64,000 bases of DNA, taken from DATBVX01 sp963695985. Its GTDB lineage: Bacteria > Pseudomonadota > Gammaproteobacteria > Steroidobacterales > Steroidobacteraceae. Made by a program: the position numbers and the translations under genes. Positions 29,901 to 39,602 of the stretch are shown here, piece after piece. The notes below the pieces were generated by a model. It saw only the letters and a program-made list of their open reading frames with translations. It was not told the DNA's origin and did no database searches. The first letter of the stretch is position 1; the number at the start of each line of letters is the position of its first letter. The stretch lies in the NCBI GenBank assembly GCA_963695985.1, contig CAVOIC010000009.1, positions 1-64,000 of the forward strand. Reading direction: 5' to 3'.

Positions 29901-30192
29901 GCAACCCGTAGGTCAGGATTGGCCGCGCGATGCGAGGCAGAAACCGCTCGATGAGATAGGCGCCAAGCGCCAGCCCCGCCATGTAGGAGGCGAGCACCGT
30001 AGCAACGGCGAGCTCCGAGGTGCCGAATACCAGCGAGAACTGGCGGGTCCACGCGGTCTGATAGAGCAGGGCGGCGAAGCCCGACAGCGTAAAGCACAGC
30101 GCGATCCCGATAAGGGTCCACAGCCGGGGAGTCATCGCGGAGTTCGGGCCCGTCTTTCTATCGATTTCTTCGGGCCGGGCGGCTTCCAGCAT
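26936..30192 (-). CDS. Membrane-fused spermidine synthase-like protein (two frameshifts)
   Basis: The N-terminal half (about 530 residues) has some twelve to fourteen membrane helices, in two MFS-like units with GFAALLYQTAWTRQFSLVFG and GAASFTYEVLWTRMLSYILG. A spermidine synthase-like methyltransferase fold follows: GYGGGVVVDGI, DVIELEP, DAVVSQPSHPW. A helical, TPR-like C-terminus of about 270 residues ends it. Breaks near 28512 and between 27730 and 27790 each fit one extra base; corrected length is about 1084 aa. The family probably transfers aminopropyl groups or modifies an unknown substrate; real polyamine synthesis is unproven. Confidence 0.78.
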
Positions 30193-30281
30193 GGGCGCGC
30201 AGGATAGCAGGAGTGTCGTGCCGCGAGCGCATCGGCTAACTTAGAGGCTTAGGCGCGCAGCCCGCGTCGAGGTCTAAACCT

Positions 30282-31079
30282 TTGTTCACGCCCTGCGGTG
30301 TCATCACGCTCACCACCGACTTCGGTGCCGAGGGACCCTTCGTCGCCACGATGAAGGGGCGGATCCTGACGCGCTTCCCGGCGGCACGCATCATCGATGT
30401 GACGCACGACATCCTGGTGCATTGGCCCGCCGAAGCGGGATTCTGGTTGTCGCGGGCGTGGAATTACTTTCCACCGGGAAGTGTGCATGTCGCGGTGGTA
30501 GATCCAGGCGTCGGGACGCGGCGCGACATCATCGTGGTGACGGCGCCCGAGCACCTGTTCCTCGCGCCTGATAACGGACTGCTGGCTCCGGTCATCGGGC
30601 GCATCGGCACGGCGGCGATCCACCGCGTGTCAGCGCGCGCGCTCGAGCGCTTTGCGCTCGGGCGTCCCAGCGCAACCTTTCATGGTCGCGACATTTTTGC
30701 GCCCATCGCAGCGGAGTTGGCGGCGGGACGGTGTCAGCCCGCAGAGCTCGGCGAACTGACGACAGAGTTCGTGCCGGCCTGGGTAGACGAGCCGGAACAG
30801 ATCGGGCAGGCCATCCGTGGGTCGGTTATTACGCTCGATCACTTCGGCAACCTGGTCACGAACATCGATCAGGACCTGCTGCGCCGCTTCGCGCGGCCGG
30901 TCGTGCACGCGGGCAATCATCGCTTTCCGCTGCGTCACACTTACGGGGACGTGCGCCCGGGTGAGTACCTGGCTCTCATTAACTCATTCGGCGTGGTCGA
31001 GATCGCGCGCGCCGAGAACAGCGCCGCGGAGGGGCTGGGCCTGGGGCGCGGAGCACCTGTAAGCGTGACTGAAGGATAA
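30282..31079 (+). CDS. SAM hydrolase (SAM hydroxide adenosyltransferase, DUF62)
   Basis: This 265-residue protein of the DUF62 family uses water to cleave S-adenosylmethionine to adenosine and methionine. Conserved motifs are ITLTTDFGAEGPFVATMKG, DVTHDI, VHVAVVDPGVGT, APDNGLL and FHGRDIFAPIAAELA. The conserved Asp-Arg/His set for hydroxide use is consistent with a hydrolase rather than a halogenase. The frame opens at TTG 30282. It is divergent from the spermidine synthase-like gene, whose relatives use decarboxylated SAM. Its role in methionine and SAM balance is inferred. Confidence 0.85.
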   Translation: MFTPCGVITLTTDFGAEGPFVATMKGRILTRFPAARIIDVTHDILVHWPAEAGFWLSRAWNYFPPGSVHVAVVDPGVGTRRDIIVVTAPEHLFLAPDNGLLAPVIGRIGTAAIHRVSARALERFALGRPSATFHGRDIFAPIAAELAAGRCQPAELGELTTEFVPAWVDEPEQIGQAIRGSVITLDHFGNLVTNIDQDLLRRFARPVVHAGNHRFPLRHTYGDVRPGEYLALINSFGVVEIARAENSAAEGLGLGRGAPVSVTEG

Positions 31080-31278
31080 TGTATAGTACATTGATATTGT
31101 TAACTAAAAGTGAGCGTTCTCGGCACTTGCCAGGCCCGCGCGTTGGTTCCCCTGCCCGGTTCTCGACGGCGCAAGTGGGAGTTGAACCCTCGCGCAAATC
31201 GTATATATTTCGCAACCTCTTGGTCGCGCTGAAAGTGCCAGATGCCACTGATCCAGCGAGACTTTTCCGAAGGCCACA
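31080..31278 (+). promoter_or_regulatory. AT-rich upstream region of the PA3496-family gene
   Basis: The segment directly after the SAM hydrolase stop is much richer in A/T than its surroundings, with TGTATAGTACATTGATATTG at 31080-31099 and a second AT run, CGTATATATTTCG, near 31200. The first shares TGTAT-AGTAC with the operator-like site before the trpR-like gene at 47011. I cannot fix a -35/-10 pair with confidence. Confidence 0.3.
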
Positions 31279-31500
31279 ATGTCCGAACGAGACGACGACC
31301 GCTTCGAGCTGGATGAAGAATTCCTCAACGAGCAGGAAGAATCATCCGATTTTGACCGACTGCTCATCGATCGAGTCGACCGCCGTGCCAAGGTCGCGAG
31401 TATCAAGCGCGGCAAGGCGGCGTGGAGCAGGCTCGAGGACGTGTTGGCTGAGCGCCGGCTCGAGAAAGAGCTGCGCGAGATCTTCGAAGACGACAAGTGA
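31279..31500 (+). CDS. PA3496-family small acidic protein
   Basis: This 73-residue, strongly charged protein begins MSERDDDRFELDEEF and ends with a helix RLEDVLAERRLEKELREIFEDDK. It matches the PA3496 family of short acidic proteins found in gammaproteobacteria, for which a regulatory or envelope role has been suggested but not shown. It has no membrane segment. A 199-base AT-rich stretch upstream probably holds its promoter. Confidence 0.75.
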   Translation: MSERDDDRFELDEEFLNEQEESSDFDRLLIDRVDRRAKVASIKRGKAAWSRLEDVLAERRLEKELREIFEDDK

Positions 31501-31614
31501 CTCCCGCCTGGACGGGGTCCGGTCGAGTCACCACCCGATCCGTCGGTTAGGCTGAAGCGGCCAGCTTGCGCTCGCGCGCCAGCGCGGTACGCGGGTCGTG
31601 CGACGAGGTGGTAG

Positions 31615-34209
31615 ATGACGGCGGTCAGTGATTCACCCTGGGTGGTACTCAAGTTCGGCGGCACGAGCGTTTCCTCCGTCGCGAACTGGCGCAACATCAC
31701 CCGCGTGCTGCGCGCGAGGCTGGGCCAGGGCTTGCGCCCGGTCGTCGTTCACTCAGCTCTCTCCGGCATTACCGACCGGCTCGAAGCCCTGCTCGACAGC
31801 CGCGATGGCTGGTGAACACGCGCACGTCCTCGAACAGATCGAGCAGCGTCATCGCGACCTCGCCGCGCAACTCGGCGTAGCCACAGGGGCAGATCTCGAG
31901 CGTCACTTCGCCGAGCTCAGGCAGATCGCTGCCGGCATCGCGCTCGTCGGCGAGGTCAGCGATCGGGTGCGCGCCCGCCTGATGGCGATGGGCGAGCTCA
32001 TGGCGACGCTGCTCGGCGCAGCAGTTTCTGCAGGCGCAGGGCCTGGACGTGACCTGGCTCGATGCCCGCACAGTGCTGCGCGAGCGACCCCCGCCGCTCG
32101 GCAAGTATGCGTGCAAGCATTCTATCGGCGACCTGCAACTTCGATCCGGATCCGGACCTGCAACGCCGCTTTGCCAGCAGCGGTCAGGTGATCGTTACGC
32201 AGGGTTTCATCGCGAGCGACGGCGCAGGCAACACGGTGCTGCTCGGGCCGCGGCGGTTCGGATACTTCGGGCGCGTATTTTGCCGCCAAGCTACAGGCGC
32301 GACGGCTCGAGATCTGGACCGACGTGCCCGGCATGTTCAGCGCCAATCCGCGCACCATCCCGACGGCCCGCTTGCTCAAAGCACTGCACTACGACGAGGC
32401 GCAGGAGATCGCCAGCCAAGGCGCGAAGGTCCTGCACCCGCGCTGCATCCTGCCGGTGCGCCAGTACGGCATTCCTCTCTATATCTACGCCACCCAGACG
32501 CCGGAGCTCGAAGGAACGGTGATCAGCGCGGCGCCCGGCGAAGGCGCAGCGCAGGTGAAGGCCATCGCGATCAAGAAGGGCATCACGCTGATCTCGATGG
32601 AGAGCCCGGGCATGTGGCACGAAGTCGGATTCCTGGCCGACGCCTTCAAGGTGTTCAAGGACCACGGCATGTCGGTCGACCTGGTGTCGACCTCGGAAAC
32701 CAACGTCACCGTGTCACTCGACCCGGGCGCGAACACTCTCGATCCGCACCACGTGCAGGCGCTGTTGGCCGATCTGGGGCGGCTCTGCCGGGTGCAGCTG
32801 ATCGGGCCTTGCGCTTCCCTCAGCCTGGTCGGGCGAAACATTCGCGCGATCCTGCACCGGCTCGGCGAGGCGCTCGAGCTGTTCGAGGAACAGAAGATCT
32901 ACCTCGTCAGCCAGGCCGCGAACGATCTCAACTTCACGTTCGTGATCGACGAGGACCAGGGTGAACGGCTCGTGCACCAGCTGCACGATCTGCTGATCCG
33001 TGCTGCGGCCAATGACAAGGTGATGGGCCCGACCTGGGAGCAGCTCTACGCTCCCGCTCCGGCGGCGGGGCAGGAACCCGTGCGCTGGTGGCGCAGCAAG
33101 CGCGAGCAGTTGCTGAGCATCGGTCGGCAGCGGCGAAGCGGCCTATGTCTATGACGGCGAGACGATCAGCCGGCGCGCGGCGGACTTGCGTGCCATGAAG
33201 TCGGTCGATCGTGTCCTGTACTCGGTGAAGGCCAATCCGCATCCGCAGATCCTGCGACGGCTCCTGACCGCAGGCGTCGGGTTCGAGTGCGTGTCGCGCG
33301 GCGAGCTGGAGCATGTGCTCGCCGTTCTGCCCGAAGTGCAACGCCAGTGGATCCTGTTCACCCCCAACTTCGCGCCGCGCCACGAGTACGAATACGCCCT
33401 CCAGCAGCACGTGTGGGTGACACTCGACAACATCTATCCACTGCGCGAGTGGCCGCAACTGTTCAAAGGTCGCGAGGTCTTTGTGCGCGTCGACACGGGC
33501 CATGGGCGCGGGCATCACGACCACGTACGTACGGCTGGCGTGCACACGAAGTTCGGTGTGCCTCTGTTCGAGCTCGAGGAGCTCGGACGCCTGGCGCAGG
33601 CCGTCGAGGCGCGAGTCGTGGGATTGCACGCTCACACCGGCAGCGGAATCTTCGACGCCCGCAACTGGACCGAGACCGCGGAACTGCTGACGGGCCTGCG
33701 GCGCCAATTTCCGCAGGTGCATACCGTGGATGTCGGCGGAGGTCTCGGGATACCGGAGACGTCCCGGACAACTTGCGCTTGACCTACAGGCACTCGATGC
33801 CGCGCTAGCGCAGGTGCGGCAGCATCATCCCGGGGTCGAGATCTGGCTCGAGCCAGGGCGGTACCTCGTCGCTGAGGCGGGTGTGCTGCTGGCGCAGGTC
33901 ACGCAGCTCAAGGGGAAAGGGGAGGTGCGCTACGTGGGCGTCGCCACCGGCATGAACTCGCTGATCCGTCCGGCGCTCTACGGGGCGCATCACGAGATCG
34001 TGAACCTGACCCGTCTCGACGAGCCGGCCACGGAGATCGTCGATGTGGTCGGCCCGATCTGTGAAAGCGCGGATCAGCTCGGCAACGACCGCCTGCTGCC
34101 GCCGACGCGTGAAGGGGACATCCTGCTGATCGCGAACACCGGCGCCTATGGCCATGCGATGAGCTCGAATTACAACCTGCGCGCCCCGGCCGAGGAATTC
34201 GTGGTCTAG
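31615..34209 (+). CDS. lysAC: Bifunctional aspartate kinase/diaminopimelate decarboxylase (six frameshifts)
   Basis: The N-terminal half is aspartate kinase (VLKFGGTSV at residue 12, GSDTSGAYFAAKL, tandem ACT domains near GITLISMESPGMW). The C-terminal half is PLP-dependent diaminopimelate decarboxylase (YSVKANPHPQILR with the PLP lysine, HTGSGIFDA, DVGGGLGI, MSSNYNL). It thus joins the first and last steps of lysine synthesis. Breaks lie near 31807, 32015, 32100, 32268, 33127 and 33752; each fits one surplus base. Corrected length is 862 aa, close to Xanthomonas LysAC. The frame ends at TAG 34209, six bases before the next start. Confidence 0.85.
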
Positions 34210-34214
34210 AACGG

Positions 34215-34665
34215 ATGCTCAGTCGGCGCCGTCTGCAGCGACTGCTCGAGGATCTATCCCCCGTTCCTGGGCGCCGGGATCCGTATCAAGCGTATGAGCG
34301 ATGATCTGCGCGAGATCGACGTGGAGATGCGCCTGCACTGGTGGAACGCCAACTATGTGGGCACCCACTACGGCGGTTCTCTGTACTCGATGACCGATCC
34401 TTTTTACATGCTGATGTTGATCGCGAATCTCGGCGGCGATTACATCGTTTGGGACAAAGCCGCATCCATCCGCTTTCGCAAGCCGGGCAAAGGGACGGTC
34501 CAGGCGCAGTTCCGTCTCGCGCAATCACAGCTTGATGCCGTGCGCGCGCAACTCCAGACACACGATAGGATCGAACCGACTTTTCTGGTACAGGTCCGCG
34601 ACGCTCAGGGAGAAGTGGTGGCCGAGGTCGAGAAGCAGCTCCATATCCGGCGCAAGACGACCTGA
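34215..34665 (+). CDS. DUF4442 hotdog-fold protein (one frameshift)
   Basis: The frame from ATG 34215 (MLSRRRLQRLLEDL) joins, after one surplus base near 34253, to YPPFLGAGIRI, then RLHWWNANYVGTHYGGSLYSMTDPFYMLML, a DUF4442 signature (here named by its motifs). Corrected length is 149 aa, normal for this thioesterase-like family. An ATG at 34294 begins the later frame but would remove conserved N-terminal residues. It lies six bases after lysAC, so it is probably co-transcribed. The substrate is unknown. Confidence 0.78.
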
Positions 34666-34771
34666 GCGTGCTGTGGTGGCGGCAGTGCGAGGCGGCGCCC
34701 AGGAGGGGGAGTCGCGCACCAGCGCATCGGCTTCAGTGCGCAGGAGAATCGTGAACCAGCTGCGGGGTCTT

Positions 34772-36154
34772 CTAGGCCGCGGCGGGCGCCATCGGCACAG
34801 TGAATTCCAGTTCGGCGCCGTGCTCGTCGACCGTGTGCATGATGACCGCCCGGCGCCAGACCCGCTGCAGGTACTCGATCACCTTCTTGCCGCGCTCCAC
34901 GTCGAGACCGCGGCCGTCGGTGCGGTGGTCGTGCTCGAGCTCGAGGGTGCCGTCGACGCGCACATGGCGCGCGGCGACAGTCGGCGCACCGAAGTTGTAC
35001 TTGGACTGGAGCAGCGCTTCGTGCAGGGCGCTAAGGTCGGGTTCCTCGACCTTCACCTGCCCGTTCGCTTCGGCGCGATAGCGGAAGAGCTTGAGTTTTT
35101 CCGCCCGCTCCGTGGTGAGCTGGTTGCGCACGAAACTGAAGTCGTCATCCTGCTGCAGGATGGCGCGCGCCGCCTCCAGCCCGTCTTTTTCCACGATCGC
35201 TTCCCACAGGCTGAAGCCGAGGTGATAGGGGTTGATCGAGAGCGCCACCTGTTCGCCGCTGGCGAGCGGACGCACCACGTCCGAATGGCACTTGATCGCA
35301 TCCACGTAGGCATCCTGCGACAGGAAGTCCGCCTCGCGCAGCAGGCGCGCATGCCAGTACGAGGCCCAGCCTTCGTTCATGATCTGGGTCGCGAAGACCG
35401 GGTAGAAATAGAACGACTCCTCGCGCACGGCGAGGAAGATGTCGCGCTCCCACCCTTCGAGCTCCGGCGCGTACTGCGCGATGAACCACAGCAGGTCGCG
35501 CTCGTTGTGCGGTGGAACCGGCGCGCGCTGGCGCCCGGGAGCTGTAGCATCCCTGGTAGCGGGATCGAGTGAGACGAAACGTTTGCGGAAGCTGTCATCG
35601 GAAGGCTCGCTCTTGGGCGCCAGGTATTCTGGATACCGCTCGCGCTGCAGCGACTGGTTCATGTCAATGTGTTGTTCGAGCGCCAGGGCCGCATCGAGAG
35701 TGGCCTCGACGCGCTGCAGGCCGTGCTCGTCGATCGCTCGTCCGATCTGACGTGCGTGATTCGCCGCATGCTCGACGATATTCTCGCCGACCTGCTGCTG
35801 GCTGCGACGGAACAGCAGGTTGTTGCGCGAAAAGTCCGCGTGCCCGAGCACGTGGGCCGCGACCAGCACGTTTTCCGCCACGCTGTTGCTGTTGGCGAGG
35901 TAGGCGTGGCCGGGATTGCCCGGGAAGACGACCTCGAACAGGCGCGAATGACCCATGCGATGCTGGACCAGCTGGTAGATGTAGCGCACGCCGAACGACC
36001 AGTGCGGCATGCGCACAGGCAGGCCGTACACCGAGATCTCCATCATGAAGGCGTCGGGGACCTCTTCGAAGTCCACTGGATTGAAGGTGAGACCAGCGTT
36101 AACGGCCAGCTGCTCGATGCGCGGCAGAAGCTCACGCCACGCGCTGTTGCTCAT
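34772..36154 (-). CDS. SpoVR family protein (YcgB-like)
   Basis: This 460-residue SpoVR protein has the conserved blocks MPHWSFGVRYIYQ, VFPGNPGHAYLANSN, NERDLLWFIAQYAP, IMNEGWASYWH and INPYHLGF. Its ATG overlaps the DUF444 stop by four bases (ATGA), and both follow the PrkA gene. This trio is a conserved operon in many proteobacteria, linked to stationary phase and nitrogen or acid stress in enterics (yeaG-yeaH with ycgB). The molecular function of SpoVR is unknown. Confidence 0.92.
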   Translation of the reverse strand: MSNSAWRELLPRIEQLAVNAGLTFNPVDFEEVPDAFMMEISVYGLPVRMPHWSFGVRYIYQLVQHRMGHSRLFEVVFPGNPGHAYLANSNSVAENVLVAAHVLGHADFSRNNLLFRRSQQQVGENIVEHAANHARQIGRAIDEHGLQRVEATLDAALALEQHIDMNQSLQRERYPEYLAPKSEPSDDSFRKRFVSLDPATRDATAPGRQRAPVPPHNERDLLWFIAQYAPELEGWERDIFLAVREESFYFYPVFATQIMNEGWASYWHARLLREADFLSQDAYVDAIKCHSDVVRPLASGEQVALSINPYHLGFSLWEAIVEKDGLEAARAILQQDDDFSFVRNQLTTERAEKLKLFRYRAEANGQVKVEEPDLSALHEALLQSKYNFGAPTVAARHVRVDGTLELEHDHRTDGRGLDVERGKKVIEYLQRVWRRAVIMHTVDEHGAELEFTVPMAPAAA

Positions 36155-37326
36155 GGGCCCGTCTCCGCCGGCTGACTCGCCTGGTGCTGGAAGAAGTGCC
36201 GTACGGCCTCCCAGATGTCCTCAACTCGGCCGACGGCAAAACTACCGGCCGGCTTGCCTTCCTCGGCCAGGGCCTTGAACAGTCCGCCGGTTTCGGTAGC
36301 GAGCTGGCGCTGCGCGGTCGAGGAGACCTCGAGGTAACCGCAGTAGTTGGCGACTTCGGCGAGGCTGCGCAGTCCGGCCTCCGCCTGCGGCCGATCAGCC
36401 GAATAGTTGTCACCGTCGGAAGCGTAGAAGAGGTAGACGTTGTAGCGCGCAGGACTGAAACGCGCATCGACGATCTCGCGCACCTTGGCGAACCCGGTCG
36501 AGGCGACCGTGCCGCCGCTGCCGCTGACCTGAAAGAACTCATCCTCGTTGAATTCCCAGGCCTCGGTCGTGTGCGCCACGAACACCGTCTCGAGGTGCCG
36601 GTACTGGCGTCGCAGCCCCTGCACGGCCCAGAAGAAAAAGGATTTCGCGAGCTGCCGGTCGCGCTCGGACATGCTGCCGGACACATCCATCAACAAGAAC
36701 ACCACCGCCTGGATCGTCGGCTGCTCGCGCCGCTGCAGCTGGCGAAAGCGCAGGTCGTCGTCGGTGAAGGTGGGCGCTTCCTCATCCTGCATCGTGCGGC
36801 GCTTGATGGACTCGCGCATGCTGCGCCGCCGGTCGAGCCGCGAGCGCGCACCGCGCTTGTCCCAGCCTTCGCGCGCCCAGTCAGCTTCCTTGGACTTACC
36901 GACGCGCGCCTTGAGATTGGGAAGCTGCATCTCCTCCCACAGCCAGTCGACGATGTCATCGATCTTGAACTCGAGCACGAATTCGATGCCGCCCTCGTCC
37001 TTGCCGCCCGGACCCTTGCCGGAGCCCTCGCCCGGTGCTGGCTTGGCGAGCACGTCGCCGGCCTTGGCATCGCCTTGTCCCACGCCTTCGCGTGAATCGG
37101 GTTTGCGCAGCCGGAAGTGATAATGCTCGAGCATGCGCACCGGCACCTTGACGGTGCGGGCTCCGCCGCTCACGACATCGGCGCCGGCGATGATGTCAGG
37201 AAGACGCTCGCGGACCGCTTCGCGGACCTTGTCGTTGTGGCGCAGCCAGTCGCGTGCGCCGCGGGAGAACAGCTCATACCAACCGTTGATGCGGGGATTG
37301 GCAGGCTTGATCTCCGATTCGTCCAC
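36151..37326 (-). CDS. DUF444 protein (YeaH/YhbH family)
   Basis: This 391-residue protein begins at GTG 37326 and carries the family start (INGWYELFSRGARDWLRHN-like). A disordered Gly/Lys linker is followed by a von Willebrand A-like domain with VFLLMDVSGSMSERDR, an intact MIDAS DxSxS metal site. Members are partners of PrkA-type kinases. It lies 28 bases after prkA and overlaps spoVR, so all three are made together. Its role is probably scaffold or substrate in a stress-signalling complex. Confidence 0.92.
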   Translation of the reverse strand: MDESEIKPANPRINGWYELFSRGARDWLRHNDKVREAVRERLPDIIAGADVVSGGARTVKVPVRMLEHYHFRLRKPDSREGVGQGDAKAGDVLAKPAPGEGSGKGPGGKDEGGIEFVLEFKIDDIVDWLWEEMQLPNLKARVGKSKEADWAREGWDKRGARSRLDRRRSMRESIKRRTMQDEEAPTFTDDDLRFRQLQRREQPTIQAVVFLLMDVSGSMSERDRQLAKSFFFWAVQGLRRQYRHLETVFVAHTTEAWEFNEDEFFQVSGSGGTVASTGFAKVREIVDARFSPARYNVYLFYASDGDNYSADRPQAEAGLRSLAEVANYCGYLEVSSTAQRQLATETGGLFKALAEEGKPAGSFAVGRVEDIWEAVRHFFQHQASQPAETGP

Positions 37327-37353
37327 TGCCCTCTCCGGTGCGCCGCGGCCGCG

Positions 37354-39309
37354 CTACTCTTGTGCCAGCAAAGTGGTGACGTAGTTCAGGGCTTCTTTGG
37401 CGCTGTGCTCGTCGTAGCCGTATTCCGTGACCAGGCGTTGCTGCACGGAGGAGATCTTCTTGCGCGCTTCGTCGTCCGGGCGCGCGGCGGAGGTGACCAG
37501 GCGCAGTACGTCGCGGCGTTCCTCGAACAGGTACTGCTCGATTGCCTCGTGCATGCGTGCATGGCTGTCGAGGGTAAACTTCTCGCCCGCCTTGAACGCT
37601 ACCATGGCCTTGCGCACCACTTCCTGACGGAAAGACTGCTTGCCGGAGTCGGAGACCTTGATCTTCTCCTCGACGGAGCGCAGGAACCGCTCGTCGGCAG
37701 GCCGGGTCTCGCCCGTGATGGGATCGGTGACCTGGCGCTGATCCAGCGACGCCTCGACTTCGTCCAGATACTTCTCCAGCAGCTGCTGTGCTTCCTCTTC
37801 GAAGGAAGCGAACAGCGCGCGGTGCACGTCCTCCTTGACCCAGCGGTTGTAGAAGTCCTTGCGCGCGAGCACGAGATGGTCGATCCACTGCTTCTTCTGC
37901 TTCGCATCCATGCGCGCGTCGCTCTCGATCGAATCCTTGAGTGCGAGCAGCAGCTCCATGCTGGTGAGGCTGCGCGTATCGCTGCGGGTAATGGCATTGG
38001 AGATGGCGTTGATCACGAAGCGGGGGCTGACTCCGGCGAGTCCTTCGTCGGGAGCTTCGGTCTTGAGGCGTACCGCCTCATTCTCGGCAAAGCCCTCGAT
38101 GCTCTCGCCGCTGTAGATGCGCAGCTTTTTCGACAGGTCGAGTCCCTCGCGCTCCGGCTTGTGCAGGCGGGTGAGGATGGCGAATACGGCGGCGAGCTTG
38201 AGCACGTGCGGGTCGAGATGCACGTCGCGAAACGCGGGCGCTCCCGATACCAGTTTCTGATAGATGCGCGCTTCGTCGCGGAAGGAGAGGGCATAAGGCA
38301 CCTTGATGATGACCATGCGGTCGAGCAGGGCCTCGTTCTCCTTCTCCTGCAGGAACTTGTGGAATTCGGCGAGATTCGTGTGTGCAATGATGGTCTCGTC
38401 GAGGTGAATCAGCGGGAAGCGCGACACCTTGACGTTCTTCTCCTGCGTGAGCGTCAGCAGCAGGTAGAGGAATTCGCGCTTGACCTTGAGGATCTCGATC
38501 ATCTCGAGCAGGCCACGGCTCGCCGCGTACACGGCGCCGGACCATGACCAGGCTCGCGGGTCGCCTTCGTCGCCGACCTCCGCAACCTTCGAAAGATCGA
38601 CGGAGCCGACCAGATCTGCGATGTCGGCGGTCGTGGGATCATGCGGCGCGTAGGTGCCGATTCCGGTGCGCGAGGCCTCGGCGAGGAACACGCGCTCCAC
38701 GGGCACACGCAGGTAATCGCCCTCGTACTCGCGCTGCAGGCGTTCCCGCGACCAGGGGCTCAGCTCGCCGCTGATGTCCACTCCATAGGTCTCGCGAAAT
38801 TCTGCGCGCAGGCTGGCGGGGATGAGATTGAGCGGCGACTCGTGCATCGGCGAGCCCTTGATGGCATAGAGCGCGCCTTCATCGGTGCGGCAGTATTCCT
38901 CGAGCCCGCGCTTGAGGAGAATCGCGATCGTGGACTTGCCTCCGGAGGGCGGCCCGAGCATCAGCAGGAGACGTCGCCCGACATCGGAGCCTGCGGCTGC
39001 GGCTTTGAAGTATTCCACCACCCGGCTCAGCGGCTCATCGACGCCGAACAGCTCGCGCCTGAACAACTCCCGTGGCCGGGCGGCCTCATCGGCGCCGTCG
39101 CCGTTGCGCCCGTACCAGCGCAGCATGTCCCAGATGTATTGATGGCTCGAGCGGGCCAGCGCGACGGGGCTGGCGGGCAGGATGCGGGTCAGGAAATCTC
39201 CGAAGGTGCCTTCCCAGTGTTGGGCTCGATGCTGGCGGCTGAAGGCGCTCAGTGAATCGACGAAACTGTTTCGCCGCGCCGAGCCTGAGTCACCGCTCTC
39301 TGGGTGCAT
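37354..39309 (-). CDS. prkA: PrkA-type serine protein kinase (YeaG)
   Basis: This 651-residue protein has an N-terminal AAA+-like PrkA domain with Walker A GPPSGGKSTI (near residue 115) and a C-terminal kinase-like domain containing LTSMELLLALKDSI and YDEHSAKEALNYV. Family members phosphorylate proteins under nutrient stress; some act as AAA proteases or chaperones. I chose ATG 39309 because GGAGGA lies seven bases upstream; a longer version has no ribosome site. It is the first gene of the prkA-DUF444-spoVR operon. Confidence 0.92.
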   Translation of the reverse strand: MHPESGDSGSARRNSFVDSLSAFSRQHRAQHWEGTFGDFLTRILPASPVALARSSHQYIWDMLRWYGRNGDGADEAARPRELFRRELFGVDEPLSRVVEYFKAAAAGSDVGRRLLLMLGPPSGGKSTIAILLKRGLEEYCRTDEGALYAIKGSPMHESPLNLIPASLRAEFRETYGVDISGELSPWSRERLQREYEGDYLRVPVERVFLAEASRTGIGTYAPHDPTTADIADLVGSVDLSKVAEVGDEGDPRAWSWSGAVYAASRGLLEMIEILKVKREFLYLLLTLTQEKNVKVSRFPLIHLDETIIAHTNLAEFHKFLQEKENEALLDRMVIIKVPYALSFRDEARIYQKLVSGAPAFRDVHLDPHVLKLAAVFAILTRLHKPEREGLDLSKKLRIYSGESIEGFAENEAVRLKTEAPDEGLAGVSPRFVINAISNAITRSDTRSLTSMELLLALKDSIESDARMDAKQKKQWIDHLVLARKDFYNRWVKEDVHRALFASFEEEAQQLLEKYLDEVEASLDQRQVTDPITGETRPADERFLRSVEEKIKVSDSGKQSFRQEVVRKAMVAFKAGEKFTLDSHARMHEAIEQYLFEERRDVLRLVTSAARPDDEARKKISSVQQRLVTEYGYDEHSAKEALNYVTTLLAQE

Positions 39310-39602
39310 GTCTTTGTCCTCCGAGCTGCAAGGATGCCCCTGCGAAATTGCCGCGAACACTGCACCAGTCGCACGGGGAGTCATTTCGGCTCCCTCGAAC
39401 CCCTGACGGTCATGCGACTGCTACCCGACATAATGTAAGCCAAGACTAGCCCCATAAGGGGCAGTTCCCTGAGCGCAATTTCACAGAAGTCGGGACTGAT
39501 CCCGCGAACCGTGGCGCAGAATGACGCTTGAGTGCGTTGCAGTAGCCGTGCCTGCGCGTGGCTGCCAGCGCTGGAGCACGCGGGTACAGCGACAGGAACT
39601 AT
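39310..39602 (-). promoter_or_regulatory. Gap between hisIE and prkA: promoter region and small hairpin
   Basis: No gene is visible in these 293 bases. Transcripts of the his operon end here, and the prkA promoter should also be here. Near 39440-39456 is a five-base-pair hairpin (GCCCC-TTAT-GGGGC) with no U-tract. On the minus strand TTGGCTTACATTATG lies about 110-130 bases before prkA and is the best promoter-like stretch I see. No convincing sigma-54 site was found. Confidence 0.35.

Noticed and set aside
34294..34665. ATG 34294 as the start of the DUF4442 gene
   Set aside because: It drops the conserved YPPFLGAGIRI block; ATG 34215 with one frame correction restores it.
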